DNA from: Haloactinospora alba
Lineage (GTDB): Bacteria; Actinomycetota; Actinomycetes; Streptosporangiales; Streptosporangiaceae
NCBI RefSeq assembly: GCF_006717075.1
Contig: NZ_VFQC01000001.1
Location: 248,001 to 312,000 of the forward strand
Direction of reading: 5' to 3'
Length of the DNA: 64,000 nt
The notes below the pieces were generated by a model. The model did no database searches. It saw nothing but the letters and a program-made list of their open reading frames with translations, and was not told where the DNA came from. Of this stretch, positions 9,607 to 18,522 are shown one piece after another (positions within the stretch are counted from its first letter, which is position 1; every line of letters starts with the position of its first letter). Made by a program: the position numbers and the translations under genes.

Positions 9607-10148
9607 GCGAGACCGCACCGAACGCACCGACCGTGGGGATCGTGATGGGCAGCGACTCCGACTGGCCCGTCATGCAGGACGCCGCCACGGCGCTGGACGA
9701 GTTCGGGATCAGCTACGAGGCCGAGGTGGTCTCCGCCCACCGGATGCCCGCCGAGATGCTCGACTACGGGCGCCAGGCGGCCGACCGGGGGCTGCGGGTG
9801 ATCATCGCCGGGGCCGGCGGGGCGGCGCACCTGCCGGGCATGCTCGCCTCCGTCACCACCCTGCCCGTGGTCGGCGTTCCGGTGCCGCTGAAGCACCTGG
9901 ACGGTATGGACTCGCTGCTGTCCATCGTGCAGATGCCGGCCGGTGTGCCGGTCGCCACGGTCGCGGTGGGAGCCTCCCGCAACGCCGGCCTGCTCGCGGT
10001 GCGGACACTCGCCGCCCAGGACCCGGAGCTGCGCTCCCGGATGGCTGACTTCCAGGCGGAGCTGAACAACCAGGCCCAGGCCAAGGGCGAGCGCCTCCGC
10101 CGGAAGGCGGCCGAGGGATCCTCACCGGCCGGCTTCGGCCTCGGCTGA
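9603..10148 (+). CDS. purE: N5-carboxyaminoimidazole ribonucleotide mutase
   Basis: Class I PurE, which rearranges N5-CAIR to CAIR, the next step after PurK. The 181 residues include [14 protein letters not shown], the catalytic VSAHRMP and [13 protein letters not shown], all family hallmarks. It starts at GTG within the purK stop (GTGA overlap). The operon ends at a strong hairpin that it shares with the convergent sphingomyelinase-like gene. Confidence 0.96.
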   Translation: MSETAPNAPTVGIVMGSDSDWPVMQDAATALDEFGISYEAEVVSAHRMPAEMLDYGRQAADRGLRVIIAGAGGAAHLPGMLASVTTLPVVGVPVPLKHLDGMDSLLSIVQMPAGVPVATVAVGASRNAGLLAVRTLAAQDPELRSRMADFQAELNNQAQAKGERLRRKAAEGSSPAGFGLG

Positions 10149-10174
10149 GGCGCGGTTCCCGCCTGTGGCGGAAC

Positions 10175-10210
10175 GGGCCGCGCACCACGCGTTCGCGGGG
10201 TGCGCGGCCC
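10175..10210. terminator. Two-way terminator between purE and the sphingomyelinase-like gene
   Basis: GGGCCGCGCACC at 10175-10186 pairs perfectly with 10199-10210 over a 12-base loop. It sits between two convergent stop codons, so it should stop transcripts from both strands. Confidence 0.7.
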
Positions 10211-10216
10211 GACGTG

Positions 10217-11161
10217 TCAGGAGCTTCGGCCGAACACCGGGTAGTGGTCGGAGTGGTCGGTGTAGGAGTCGCCGCCGGACGGGGGCGTCCACGGGTCGCT
10301 GTGCACCTCGGCGGTGTCGTTGGTGTAGGAGTCGGGAGCGGCGCCGTTGGCGATGGGCAGCACGTGGTCGAGCTGCTCGCTGGCCGCGTCCGGGTAGCGG
10401 TATCCGGCGATCGAGTTGCTGTCCGGGTCGAAGGAGTGCTCGGCACCGGTGTGGGTGGGGCCGACGGCGCCGAGCTGGTCGAGCATGCGCGCGTACTCGT
10501 CCGTTCCCCGGTCCACGTTCAGGTCACCGGCGACATAGACGGGCTCGTCGTCGGGGATGTCCTGCCCGTCAAGCACGGTGCGGATGCGGTCCAGCTGGGA
10601 CCAGCGCACCTCCTCGTCCAGTCCCTCGCTGCACCCGTCGTCCTCGGACTGCAGGTGGGTGCCGACAACGTGCACCGGGCCGCCCGGGGAGTCCAGCTCG
10701 ACGTAGGCGAAGCCCTTGTTGGAGAACCAGTCACCGCCGCAGGCGTCGGAGAACAGGTGCTGCTCCTGGCGGACGATGGGCCAGGTGCTGGCGACGGCGA
10801 CCCCGCCGTCCTCGGAGGTCTCCCACCGGTAGCCGGTGGTGGCGTCCCAGCCGGAGGTGGAACGGCCGATGACGGGGGTGGAGTGGGGGTACTCCCCGGA
10901 GACGGAGTCCAGGAGCTGGCGGGAGGTCGCGTTGTCGTAGGCCTCCTGGAACACGACCACGTCCTGTCCGGAGACCACGCCGTCATCGGCCAGGTGTTGG
11001 ACGCGCTGTTCCTGGCCCCAGTTCGGGTACAGGTTCGTCGACATCAGGAAAGTGTTGTACGTCGCGATGGCGGGGGCGTCGGCGGCGGCCGCAGGGGGAG
11101 CAGTGGCCACCGTCGACGCCCCGAGCGCCAACGCGAACATGAAAGCTATTCGCTTTTGCAT
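10217..11161 (-). CDS. Secreted sphingomyelin phosphodiesterase-like protein (EEP fold)
   Basis: Predicted exported phosphodiesterase of the endonuclease/exonuclease/phosphatase fold, 314 residues. A signal peptide spans about residues 1-28 (MQKRIAFMFALALGASTVAT, then AAAADAP). Active-site motifs are ATYNTFLM, VVFQEAYDN (metal Glu), VVGTHLQSED, VYVAGDLNVDRG (Asp/Asn) and the final SDHYPVFG with the catalytic Asp-His. These match bacterial neutral sphingomyelinases (sphingomyelinase C). The ATG at 11161 begins the signal peptide; upstream in-frame sequence is not signal-like. Substrate preference for sphingomyelin over other phosphodiesters is family inference. Confidence 0.85.
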   Translation of the reverse strand: MQKRIAFMFALALGASTVATAPPAAAADAPAIATYNTFLMSTNLYPNWGQEQRVQHLADDGVVSGQDVVVFQEAYDNATSRQLLDSVSGEYPHSTPVIGRSTSGWDATTGYRWETSEDGGVAVASTWPIVRQEQHLFSDACGGDWFSNKGFAYVELDSPGGPVHVVGTHLQSEDDGCSEGLDEEVRWSQLDRIRTVLDGQDIPDDEPVYVAGDLNVDRGTDEYARMLDQLGAVGPTHTGAEHSFDPDSNSIAGYRYPDAASEQLDHVLPIANGAAPDSYTNDTAEVHSDPWTPPSGGDSYTDHSDHYPVFGRSS

Positions 11162-11297
11162 GGGGTCAGGATGCACAACCCGTGTATCCGGGAGGTGACC
11201 GTCCGGCGGCGGCGCGGTATCGATCACCGGTACGGTGCGACAGGGTGTCGTGCGGGAATCCCGCCGCACCGTTCGTCGGGTGGCGCCGCTCTCGGAG

Positions 11298-11700
11298 CTA
11301 TCCGCAGTGCAGGCGCGCGGTGCCGTAGGTGGCCTCACCGGTCGTGGAGCCGTTGTCCCACTGGATCCGCACCCGGTGGTCGTGGACGCCGGTGCACGCC
11401 GCTGACATGGTGCGCGATCCGTTTCCGCTCCACCGCATCTCCTGGTCCGTGGCCCAGCCGTGCCACCGCGAGCTCTCCAGGTAGGCGGTGAAGTGCCAGT
11501 TGTTGGAACAGCCGGTGCTCCACACTCCGGCTCTCACCGTGCCGGACGGCTTCTGGTACGGGGTGTTGGCGTCGGCCACGCACCTGTTGGCGGCACTTCG
11601 CGGTGGTGGCCTCCGCGGCCTGTGCGGCCGGGGTGGGGAGTGCTCCGGCGGCGAGCGCGCTCACCGCGATGACGGTGACGGGCCGGCGGACGGGTGACAT
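11298..11700 (-). pseudogene. Frameshifted small secreted protein
   Basis: The first frame, from ATG 11700, encodes a clear signal peptide (MSPVRRPVTVIAVSALAAGA, then PAAQAAEATTAKC). Downstream, the frame one base away encodes NRCVADANTPYQKPSG and continues with Cys- and Trp-rich sequence to a stop at 11298-11300 (ends TARLHCG). Joining the frames at about 11600-11605 (bases TGCCGCCAAC on the minus strand, apparently one extra C) gives a continuous exported protein of about 130 residues. As written, the first frame would give an unrelated arginine-rich tail. It is either a recent pseudogene or a consensus error. I do not recognise the family; a secreted cysteine-containing beta-rich protein is likely. 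Confidence 0.7.
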
Positions 11701-11828
11701 GTGCCCCTCCCCCGTATGCGGATGGTTGTTTCCACGCGAGGGTCTGCCCCGGAACGACACGGGAAAACGGAGGGTAGTGGAATTATTCCACTGCGCTTAC
11801 AGCGCCGTGACGGTCCAGGGAGCTGGGC

Positions 11829-13151
11829 TCACGGCCGTCCCAGGGCGCGGTAGGTCCAGCCGTGGGCGCGCCAGTGCTCGGGGTCGAGGGCGTTGCGGCC
11901 GTCCACGATCCTGGGTTCGGCGACCACCTTGGCGAGCTGTTTCGGGTCGACGTCGCGGAACTCGCCCCACTCGGTGAGCAGCAGCACCACCTCGGCGTCC
12001 CGGACCGCCTCCAGCATGGAGTGGGCGTAGTTCAGCTCGGGGTGCTCCTGCTGGGCCTTCTCCAGGGCCTCGGGGTCGTAGACCGTGACCGTGGCCCCGA
12101 GCGACGCCACCGTGGCGGCGACCTCGAGGGCGGGCGAGTCGCGGATGTCGTCGGAGTTGGGTTTGAACGCCGCCCCCAGCACCCCGACCCTGCGGCCGGC
12201 GAAACCACCGCCGATGAGCACGCGCGCGAGGTCGACCGTGCGGGACCTGCGCCGCTGGTTGATGGCGTCCACCTCGCTGAGGAAGGACAGCGCGGGCTCC
12301 ACCCCCAGCTCGTCGGCGCGGGCCATGAACGCCCGGATGTCCTTGGGCAGGCAACCACCCCCGAACCCGAGCCCGGGCCCGAGGAACTTACCCCCGATCC
12401 GGTCGTCGTGGGACAGCGCCTGGGCGAGCTTCATGACGTCGGCGCCCGCCGCCTCGGACACCTCCGCCATGGCGTTGATGAACGAGATCTTCGTGGCCAG
12501 GAAGGCGTTCGCGGACACCTTGACGAGCTCCGCGGTCTGCAGGTCGGTCACCAGGAACGGGATGTCCTCCGCGAGCTGGGCGGCGGAGAGCTCCCGCATC
12601 GTGGACACGACCCTCTCGGAGTCGCTGCCGATCACGATGCGGTTGGGGTGCAGGGTGTCGTGCACGCCGAACCCCTCCCGCAGGAACTCCGGGCTCCAGC
12701 CGAGGCCGACCTCGGAGCCGGCCGGGGCGAGCTCGGCGATCCGCTCCGCTATCCCGGCCGCGGTACCGACGGGAACCGTGGACTTGCCGATGACCACCGC
12801 CGGGCGGGTGAGGAGGGGAGCCAGACTCTCCACGGCGGCCGTGACATGGGTCAGGTCCGCGGCGTTGGAATCCGGACGCTGCGGTGTTCCCACACAGACG
12901 AAGTGGATGTCGGCGAACTCCGCCGCCGCGGCGTAGTCGCTCGTGAACCGCAGACGCCCGTTGGCGAGGTTGCGGTTGAGAACCTCCTCCAGGCCGGGTT
13001 CGTAGAACGGGAGCCGTCCGGCGGAGAGCTGGTCGACCTTCTCCCGGTCGACGTCGACCCCCAGCACGTCGAAACCCAGTTCGGCCATGCAGGCGGCGTG
13101 TGTGGCGCCCAGATATCCGGTTCCGATCACCGAAATCCGTTCTGCGACCAA
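11829..13151 (-). CDS. ugd: UDP-glucose 6-dehydrogenase
   Basis: Oxidises UDP-glucose to UDP-glucuronate with two NAD+, supplying uronic acid for surface polymers. The 440 residues show the NAD-binding ISVIGTGYLGATHAACMAEL start, FVCVGTPQRPD, SPEFLREG, the substrate/catalytic GFGGGCLPKDIRAF with the nucleophilic Cys, and the C-terminal GAAFKPNSDDIRDSPAL. It is a single gene preceded by a spacer of about 280 bp without genes. The neighbouring LCP and glycosyltransferase genes suggest that the product feeds a wall polysaccharide. Confidence 0.94.
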   Translation of the reverse strand: MVAERISVIGTGYLGATHAACMAELGFDVLGVDVDREKVDQLSAGRLPFYEPGLEEVLNRNLANGRLRFTSDYAAAAEFADIHFVCVGTPQRPDSNAADLTHVTAAVESLAPLLTRPAVVIGKSTVPVGTAAGIAERIAELAPAGSEVGLGWSPEFLREGFGVHDTLHPNRIVIGSDSERVVSTMRELSAAQLAEDIPFLVTDLQTAELVKVSANAFLATKISFINAMAEVSEAAGADVMKLAQALSHDDRIGGKFLGPGLGFGGGCLPKDIRAFMARADELGVEPALSFLSEVDAINQRRRSRTVDLARVLIGGGFAGRRVGVLGAAFKPNSDDIRDSPALEVAATVASLGATVTVYDPEALEKAQQEHPELNYAHSMLEAVRDAEVVLLLTEWGEFRDVDPKQLAKVVAEPRIVDGRNALDPEHWRAHGWTYRALGRP

Positions 13152-13431
13152 TGTGGTTCGTCCTTTGCCTTCTCACGGGAGAGCGGCGCCACGGTCCACG
13201 AGTCTGGCTGTCAGCGACGCTGCGGTCCGCTGCTCCCTGCCTGCTCTCCGGAACATTGCCCGCCCAGCACCGTTCCGGAACCTCGTCGTGGTCCACCAAC
13301 AGCAGGGAATGCTGCGAACCGTACGTTATCCGATGGTATGTAGCGAAATGCGCGGCTCAACGGGGCGTACCAACACGGTGCCCGACGCGGGGTGGAAAGC
13401 TCGGTCCCTCCCGCGGGACCGGTGGAACCAC

Positions 13432-14073
13432 TCACCGCGGGTCGTCCCGGTGGAACCCGCGCGTCTCACCGGAGTCGTCCCCGGAATCCGATCGCCATAC
13501 CGTGCGGCGGGGAGCTCCCTCCTCGTCCCGCCGGAACGGCGTTGTCGTCTCCTCCCCGCCGTGGTCGGGCTCGGGATCCGGTCCCCGGTCGGGCTCCACG
13601 GGCGGGCCGGGAACGTGGTCTCCCGCCGGAGGCGGGCCCGCATCCGGGCCGAAGCGGGCCCTGCGCCACCGGGACGGGGCCAGGGCGGCGATGAACAGCA
13701 GCGTCCCCACCGGCAGCGCGAGCGGCAGAGCCGGGCCGGCCGGGTGGAGGAGGGAACCGGAACCGACCCAGCCGGGAAGCGCGGCGTTCACCGAGGCCGG
13801 CGCCAGCAGCGGCCACAGCGGGTACCCCATGGTGAGCCCGCCGGCGACGAGCGCCGCCAGCGGCGATATCCGCGTGCCGGCGAGCGCGCCTCCCGCCACG
13901 CCGACCGTCATCAGCACCGCTACGGCGGTCGCTCCCAGGGGGGTGCCGAGGGCGGCGTCGAACACCCCGTTCTCCGCCCCCTCCCGGAGCCGGGACGCGG
14001 ACCAGGCCGCCCCGAGCCACAGCAGGGGAGCGCTGGCGAGGCCGGTCAGCAGCCCGAGACCATGGCGCAGCAC
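13432..14073 (-). CDS. Integral membrane protein of unknown function
   Basis: A 213-residue protein with about four hydrophobic segments (near residues 5-25, 48-66, 70-95 and 110-132) and a long hydrophilic, proline- and acid-rich cytoplasmic tail (GPPPAGDHVPGPPVEPDRG and onward). The topology and tail resemble actinomycete membrane proteins of unknown role found beside LCP genes. No catalytic motif is visible. It lies just downstream of the duplicated LCP 3' fragment, so before that insertion it was probably the immediate downstream neighbour of the LCP gene. Confidence 0.7.
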   Translation of the reverse strand: MLRHGLGLLTGLASAPLLWLGAAWSASRLREGAENGVFDAALGTPLGATAVAVLMTVGVAGGALAGTRISPLAALVAGGLTMGYPLWPLLAPASVNAALPGWVGSGSLLHPAGPALPLALPVGTLLFIAALAPSRWRRARFGPDAGPPPAGDHVPGPPVEPDRGPDPEPDHGGEETTTPFRRDEEGAPRRTVWRSDSGDDSGETRGFHRDDPR

Positions 14074-14131
14074 GAGACCTCCTCGCAGACGCGGTGTGCC
14101 CCACTCGTCCTACCACACGCCGCCGGACTCC

Positions 14132-14208
14132 GTCGGGGGGTCGTCTCAGGATCCGCAGACGTTGTCCCGGGCGGTGTCCGTGCCGTGGCCGCGGTTCCCG
14201 TCCTCCGG
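14132..14208 (+). repeat. Direct repeat copy 1 (duplicated 3' end of LCP gene)
   Basis: This 77-bp stretch matches 14900-14975 with one inserted T and one C/T substitution. On the minus strand it encodes the last 20 or so residues of the LCP protein (EDGNRGHGTDTARDNVCGS) plus its stop, detached from any gene. The two copies flank the antitoxin/PIN toxin cassette. Confidence 0.9.
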
Positions 14209-14249
14209 AACGGCTGCCGGACAGGTGCCGGATCGGGCATAGTGAGGGT

Positions 14250-14450
14250 ATGGATGCGCAGCGGGAAGAGCTGGTCCGCCTGATGGAGGAGCTTCCGGAG
14301 GAGGCGGTTCCAGCGGTGCTGTCGAACGTTCGCGCCCGGTTGGCGTTGGCGGGTTCGTGGCCGCCACCGTGGTTCGGGACCGCCACGAGCGGTGACCCCG
14401 CCCTTTCCGAGCACGTGGATGACGTGTTGGCGGAAGGGTTCGGCCGGTAA
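14250..14450 (+). CDS. Putative antitoxin of a PIN-domain toxin-antitoxin pair
   Basis: A 66-residue acidic protein starting MDAQREELVRLMEELPEEAV, with a tryptophan- and proline-containing middle (SWPPPWFG) and ending VDDVLAEGFGR. This composition and the GFGR ending are typical of small proteins encoded directly upstream of actinomycete PIN toxins. The ATG at 14250 follows AGTGAGGGT. The toxin GTG begins 3 bases after its stop. Family assignment rests mainly on position; no DNA-binding fold can be called with certainty. Confidence 0.65.
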   Translation: MDAQREELVRLMEELPEEAVPAVLSNVRARLALAGSWPPPWFGTATSGDPALSEHVDDVLAEGFGR

Positions 14451-14452
14451 CA

Positions 14453-14889
14453 GTGTCCGCTGCTGCCCCTCCCGTGGTTGTGGACACCGGTCCGCTCGTC
14501 GCGGCGGCGTTCCGGGACGAGCGGAATCACGATGCGTGCACCGCCCTGTTCACCCGGTTGCGCCGACAGGGAACCCCGGTGATCCTTCCCCCACTGTCGT
14601 CGCTGAGGTGGGATACCTGCTCGCGGTGAAGGCCGGTACCGAGGCCGAGTCGGGGTTTCTGGCCTCACTGGCGATGGAGGACTTCACCCTCGCCAGCCTT
14701 ACCCCCGCCGATACACAGCGCATGGCCCAGCTCGTCACGCGCTACGCTGACCTTCCCTTGGGGACGACGGATGCCTCCGTGATCGCTCTGGCGGAGCGCC
14801 TCGGTACGTATGAGGTAGCCACTCTCGACCGTCGGCATTTCACCGTGGTTCGGCCCAGTCACGTCGAGTCGCTGCATCTCCTGCCCTGA
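14453..14889 (+). pseudogene. PIN-domain toxin (VapC-like), frameshifted
   Basis: From GTG 14453 the first frame encodes a PIN N-terminus, VVVDTGPLVAAAF with the first acidic catalytic residue, up to TPVILPP, then runs off to a stop at 14627-14629. One base away the frame continues TVVAEVGYLLAVK (second acidic residue), LGTTDASVIALAERLG (third) and VATLDRRHF (fourth), ending at 14889. The join falls in the C-run at 14588-14592; one extra C restores a 145-residue VapC-like ribonuclease with all four acidic positions. It is either an inactivated toxin, a slippery-tract phase-variable gene or a base-calling error. Toxic RNase activity is family knowledge. Confidence 0.8.
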
Positions 14890-14899
14890 ACCGGTCTCT

Positions 14900-14975
14900 G
14901 TCGGGGGGCGTCTCAGGATCCGCAGACGTTGTCCCGGGCGGTGTCCGTGCCGTGGTCGCGGTTCCCGTCCTCCGG
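14900..14975 (+). repeat. Direct repeat copy 2 (3' end of the intact LCP gene)
   Basis: This is the 76-bp partner of 14132-14208. It contains the genuine 3' end and stop codon of the minus-strand LCP gene. Together the two copies bracket a 691-bp insert holding the toxin-antitoxin pair. Confidence 0.9.
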
Positions 14976-16451
14976 CGTGGCCGTGGGGGCCGTGGTGTCG
15001 ACAGTGGAGTGCTCGGCGCCGAGGACGACCTGGACCCCCTCGCCGAGTGTGTCGTCCTCGACCAGCTCGGAGCCGGGTAGGGCGCGGGAGACGAGTTCGG
15101 CCTGGTCCTTCCGTTCCGGGGCGTGGCGGACCAGCGTCGTGGTGACGTCGGTGTTCTTCCAGTTCCGGGCCTTGGTGGGGGAGGCGAAGCCGGCCTCGCG
15201 GAGTTTGCTCCTGACCTGGGATCCCAACCCCGGCTGGCCCATCCCGTTGAAGACCTTTACCCGGACGTCCCTCGGACGGGGGGAGTCCGCGGCGTCGTCC
15301 TTCTCCCGCTCCTTCTCCTCGTCGGAGTCCTCTTCGGCTATGGGCCGGTCCTCGGAGAGGCGGGAGAAGAGGTCGCCGGCGGCCTCGGTGTCCCACTGGA
15401 CGGCACTGGCGCCCTCCGGGGTGCGGTAGTTCGCCTCGGCCACCGGAACCTGGGTGAAGGAGACGTCGTCCAGGCCCACGGTGCGCAGCTCGTTGCCGAG
15501 TTGGTTGATGGTGGCGGTGTCCAGTCCGTTGTCCACGGTCACCGACGACAGGGCGGTGTCGAGGAAGTCGGTGAACCTGCCGGGATCGCTCAGGGTGTCC
15601 GTGCTCATCGCCTTGTCCAGCAGGGCGGACATCACCTGTTGCTGGCGGTCGATGCGGTCGAAGTCCCCGCCCGCCGTCTTGCGGGTGCGGGCGAACGCCA
15701 GTGCCTCGGTGCCGCCGACCCGGTGGGTGCCCGCGGCCATGTCCAGGTCCGCCTTGGGGTCGGTGATGGGCTGTGACAGGCACACCTCGATGCCGTCCAG
15801 GGTGTCGACCACGTCGACGAACCCGGAGAAGTCCACCTCCACGTAGTGGTCGATGCGGACGTCGGTGGCCGACTCCACGGTCCGGACGGCCAGGCTCGGG
15901 CCGCCGAACGCGTAGGAGGCGTTGATCTTGTTGGGGCCGTGCTCGGGGATGTCCACCCACGAGTCCCGGGGCAGGGCCACGACCTCGACACGGTCGCGGT
16001 CGCTGTTCACGTGGACCAGCATCATGGTGTCGGCACGCTGCCCCACGTTGCCTCCCACACCGAGCTCGCTCTGCTCCTCGCTGGTCAGGCCGTCGCGGCT
16101 GTCCGAGCCTATGACCAGGAAGTTCAGTGCGCCCTCGGGTCCGGATTCGGGGCGGTCACCCTGCAGGAGCCCCCCGAACACGTCGGACCGGTTGAGCTTG
16201 CCCGACATCCATCCGGAGAACGCCCACGCCGTTCCGGAGGCGAGCAGTACCGCGACCGAGAGCGTGCTGGCGACCAGCAGCAGGAGCCGCTTGCGGCGCA
16301 CCGCGGGCGGGGGGAGGAACGGGGCGCGGGGGCCGGCGCTGGAGCGGTCTCCCGGGGGGCCGTCCCCGGGCGGGGTGGGGGAGGAGCGGATACGCCGGAA
16401 CTCCGGAGTGGGGGCTCCCCGGCGCGGCCCCTCGGGCGGCCGGTCGCTCAC
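14913..16451 (-). CDS. LytR-CpsA-Psr (LCP) family protein with LytR_C domain
   Basis: Membrane-anchored transferase of the type that attaches undecaprenyl-linked polymers (teichoic acid or polysaccharide) to peptidoglycan, with the active domain outside the cell. The 512 residues comprise a proline-rich cytoplasmic tail, one membrane helix near residues 58-78 (LLLLVASTLSVAVLLASGTAW), the LCP core with GALNFLVIGSDSRDG, RADTMMLVHVNSDRD, ALPRDSWVDIP, KINASYAFGG and ALAFARTRKTAGGDFDRI, and a C-terminal LytR_C domain with VRVKVFNGMGQPGLGSQV. The GTG at 16451 has AAGGAGG eight bases upstream; the longer frame to 16505 lacks this. Its 3' end is duplicated at 14132. Confidence 0.92.
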   Translation of the reverse strand: MSDRPPEGPRRGAPTPEFRRIRSSPTPPGDGPPGDRSSAGPRAPFLPPPAVRRKRLLLLVASTLSVAVLLASGTAWAFSGWMSGKLNRSDVFGGLLQGDRPESGPEGALNFLVIGSDSRDGLTSEEQSELGVGGNVGQRADTMMLVHVNSDRDRVEVVALPRDSWVDIPEHGPNKINASYAFGGPSLAVRTVESATDVRIDHYVEVDFSGFVDVVDTLDGIEVCLSQPITDPKADLDMAAGTHRVGGTEALAFARTRKTAGGDFDRIDRQQQVMSALLDKAMSTDTLSDPGRFTDFLDTALSSVTVDNGLDTATINQLGNELRTVGLDDVSFTQVPVAEANYRTPEGASAVQWDTEAAGDLFSRLSEDRPIAEEDSDEEKEREKDDAADSPRPRDVRVKVFNGMGQPGLGSQVRSKLREAGFASPTKARNWKNTDVTTTLVRHAPERKDQAELVSRALPGSELVEDDTLGEGVQVVLGAEHSTVDTTAPTATPEDGNRDHGTDTARDNVCGS

Positions 16452-16648
16452 GGCAGTGACCTCCTTGCCCGTGTGACGCCCTGGTTCCGGTAACCAGGTT
16501 GGCACCCGAGCCCGTGAGTGTTCCGTATGTCGTTTCTTGGGCGTGTTGTCGGGCGGTTTTGTGGGAACACGCGTGCATTAGCGTGAGAGGGACCGGAACC
16601 CGCCGCGGCGCGCCGCGGCGAAGACCACACGACCAGAGGAAGACGATC

Positions 16649-17647
16649 GTGACCTGGCCGGCTGTATCCGTCGTCATGCCCGTGCTGAACGAGGAGCGCC
16701 ACCTGGAGGGCGCTGTCCGGCACGTGCTCGCCCAGGACTACCCGGGTGAGCTGGAGGTGGTGCTGGCTGTCGGTCCCTCGACGGACGGCACATGGGAGGT
16801 GGCCGAGACCCTGGCCGGATCCGACCCCCGCGTCACCGTGGTGGAGAATCCCAGCGGGCAGACCCCCGCCGGCCTCAACGCCGCGATCGCCGCCTCCGCC
16901 CACTCCGTCGTGGCCCGGATCGACGGGCACTCCATGATGCCCGAGGACTACCTCCGGGTGGCGGTGGAGACGCTGGAGGAGACCGGCGCCGACAACGTGG
17001 GCGGAATCATGGCGGCGGAGGGCGTGACCCCGTGGGAGAGAGCCGTCGCGGCCGCCATGACGTCCAGGGTGGGCGTGGGCAACGCGCGTTTCCACACCGG
17101 TGGTGAGGGAGGACCCGCGGACACGGTCTACCTGGGGGTGTTCCAACGCGCCGCGCTGGACCGGGTGAACGGCTACGACGAGGCGTTCCTGCGCGCCCAG
17201 GACTGGGAGATGAACTACCGCATCCGCCGAACCGGCGGAACCGTGTGGTTCGAACCGCGCATGCGGGTGTCCTACCGGCCGCGGAGGACCCTCGCGGCGC
17301 TCGCCCGGCAGTACTTCCACTACGGCCGCTGGCGCCGCGTCGTGGCCCGCCAGCACAGGGGGACGATGAACGCCCGGTACCTGGCGCCGCCGGCGGCGGT
17401 GGTGGCCATCGCGGCGGGCACCGTGGCGGGTGTGGTGTTCTGGCCGGCGTGGATCGTTCCGCTGGGCTACCTCGCCGCGATCCTGGTGGCCTCGGTCCCG
17501 TTGGCGCGTGGACTGTCCCCCCGGTCGTGGCCGCTGATCCCGGCGGCGTTGGCGACGATGCACATGGCGTGGGGTGTGGGGTTCCTCACGAGCCCGTCCG
17601 GGCTCGGCGCCGACTCCCGCGTCGCCGCGGCCGCTTCCGCGGAGTAG
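16649..17647 (+). CDS. Family 2 glycosyltransferase with C-terminal membrane helices (ExoA-like)
   Basis: A 332-residue glycosyltransferase, probably adding a sugar to a lipid-linked polymer intermediate at the inner membrane face. The GT-A fold begins VSVVMPVLNEERHLEGAV, with the nucleotide-sugar acidic motif in VVARIDGHSMMPEDYL and QDWEMNYRIRRTGG. Two or three hydrophobic segments follow after about residue 250 (VVAIAAGTVAGVVFW, LGYLAAILVASVPLA). The GTG at 16649 follows GACCAGAGGAAG; the upstream in-frame codons are in untranslated sequence. It is divergent from the LCP gene, with which it probably shares the intergenic promoter region. Confidence 0.88.
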   Translation: MTWPAVSVVMPVLNEERHLEGAVRHVLAQDYPGELEVVLAVGPSTDGTWEVAETLAGSDPRVTVVENPSGQTPAGLNAAIAASAHSVVARIDGHSMMPEDYLRVAVETLEETGADNVGGIMAAEGVTPWERAVAAAMTSRVGVGNARFHTGGEGGPADTVYLGVFQRAALDRVNGYDEAFLRAQDWEMNYRIRRTGGTVWFEPRMRVSYRPRRTLAALARQYFHYGRWRRVVARQHRGTMNARYLAPPAAVVAIAAGTVAGVVFWPAWIVPLGYLAAILVASVPLARGLSPRSWPLIPAALATMHMAWGVGFLTSPSGLGADSRVAAAASAE

Positions 17648-17670
17648 ACGAGCGTAGCCCGTTCGGGACG

Positions 17671-18426
17671 TCACCGCGCGTCGAGGGCCGCCACGGCGCC
17701 GGGAACGTCGTCCACCACCACCGCGTCCATCCCGACCGCGGCGAACCGGGCCGCCTCCTCGGGGTCGGGGCACCAGGAGAGCACCTCCAGCCCGGCCGCG
17801 TGGGCGGTGGCGACGGTGTAGTCGACCTCGCGGCGTCCCGGTGGCCGTCCCTCCTCGCCCACTCCGAACGAGCGCGCGTCGATGGCGACGATCGCGCACC
17901 CCAGCCCGGCGGCTCCGGACACGGCCTCGTCGACGGGGTTGCGTACGTAGGGCATCCAGGCGGTGGGGACGTGCGGCGCGCCGCGGTGCAGCTCCAGGAG
18001 CGCCCCGGGGTCGAAGGAGCAGACGAACACGCGGCGCCGCCGGGCCTCCCGCCGGAGCACGGGAAGCAGGAGCGCGGCCGTGCGCTGGTCGGCGGCCCCG
18101 GTGGCGTCCTCCATCACGGTTTTGAGGTCGATGTCCAGTCCGATGTGCGGCGGGATCTCGGCGGTCGCCTCCTGGAGGGTGGTCAGTCCCTCCTTCCGGC
18201 AGGTCTCCGCCGTGAGGTCCACGATCGCGCGCCCGTCGGGAAGGGTGGGGTCGTGGTTCAGCACCAGGACCCCGTCGGCGCTGCGCCGCACGTCGACCTC
18301 GATCCAGCCCGCCCCGCTGTCGACCGCGGTGTGGAACGAGGCGACGGTGTTCTGCGCGGGGCCGCTGTCAGTGCTGCGTCCGGCGCCGCGGTGGCCGATC
18401 ACCTCGGTCGGGGTGAAAATCGTCAT
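17671..18426 (-). CDS. Glycerophosphodiester phosphodiesterase
   Basis: Hydrolyses glycerophosphodiesters to sn-glycerol 3-phosphate and an alcohol; 251 residues with no signal peptide, so probably cytoplasmic. GDPD motifs are VIGHRGAG (first catalytic His), NTVASF, WIEVDVRRSADGVLVLNHDPTL (metal Glu/Asp and second catalytic His, read across adjoining motifs) and GLDIDLK. It lies downstream of the IspD/TarI-like gene, 96 bp away on the same strand. In a teichoic-acid context it could turn over glycerophosphate units, but no direct evidence links it. Confidence 0.9.
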   Translation of the reverse strand: MTIFTPTEVIGHRGAGRSTDSGPAQNTVASFHTAVDSGAGWIEVDVRRSADGVLVLNHDPTLPDGRAIVDLTAETCRKEGLTTLQEATAEIPPHIGLDIDLKTVMEDATGAADQRTAALLLPVLRREARRRRVFVCSFDPGALLELHRGAPHVPTAWMPYVRNPVDEAVSGAAGLGCAIVAIDARSFGVGEEGRPPGRREVDYTVATAHAAGLEVLSWCPDPEEAARFAAVGMDAVVVDDVPGAVAALDAR

Positions 18427-18522
18427 CTGGTCCTCGGGGCGTGGGGCTTCGCTGCGGTTGCCGGACCCCCGCGCCCTTCCTCCTCTCCGGGTGGGTGTCA
18501 GGCCCTGTCCACCGGACCGGGC

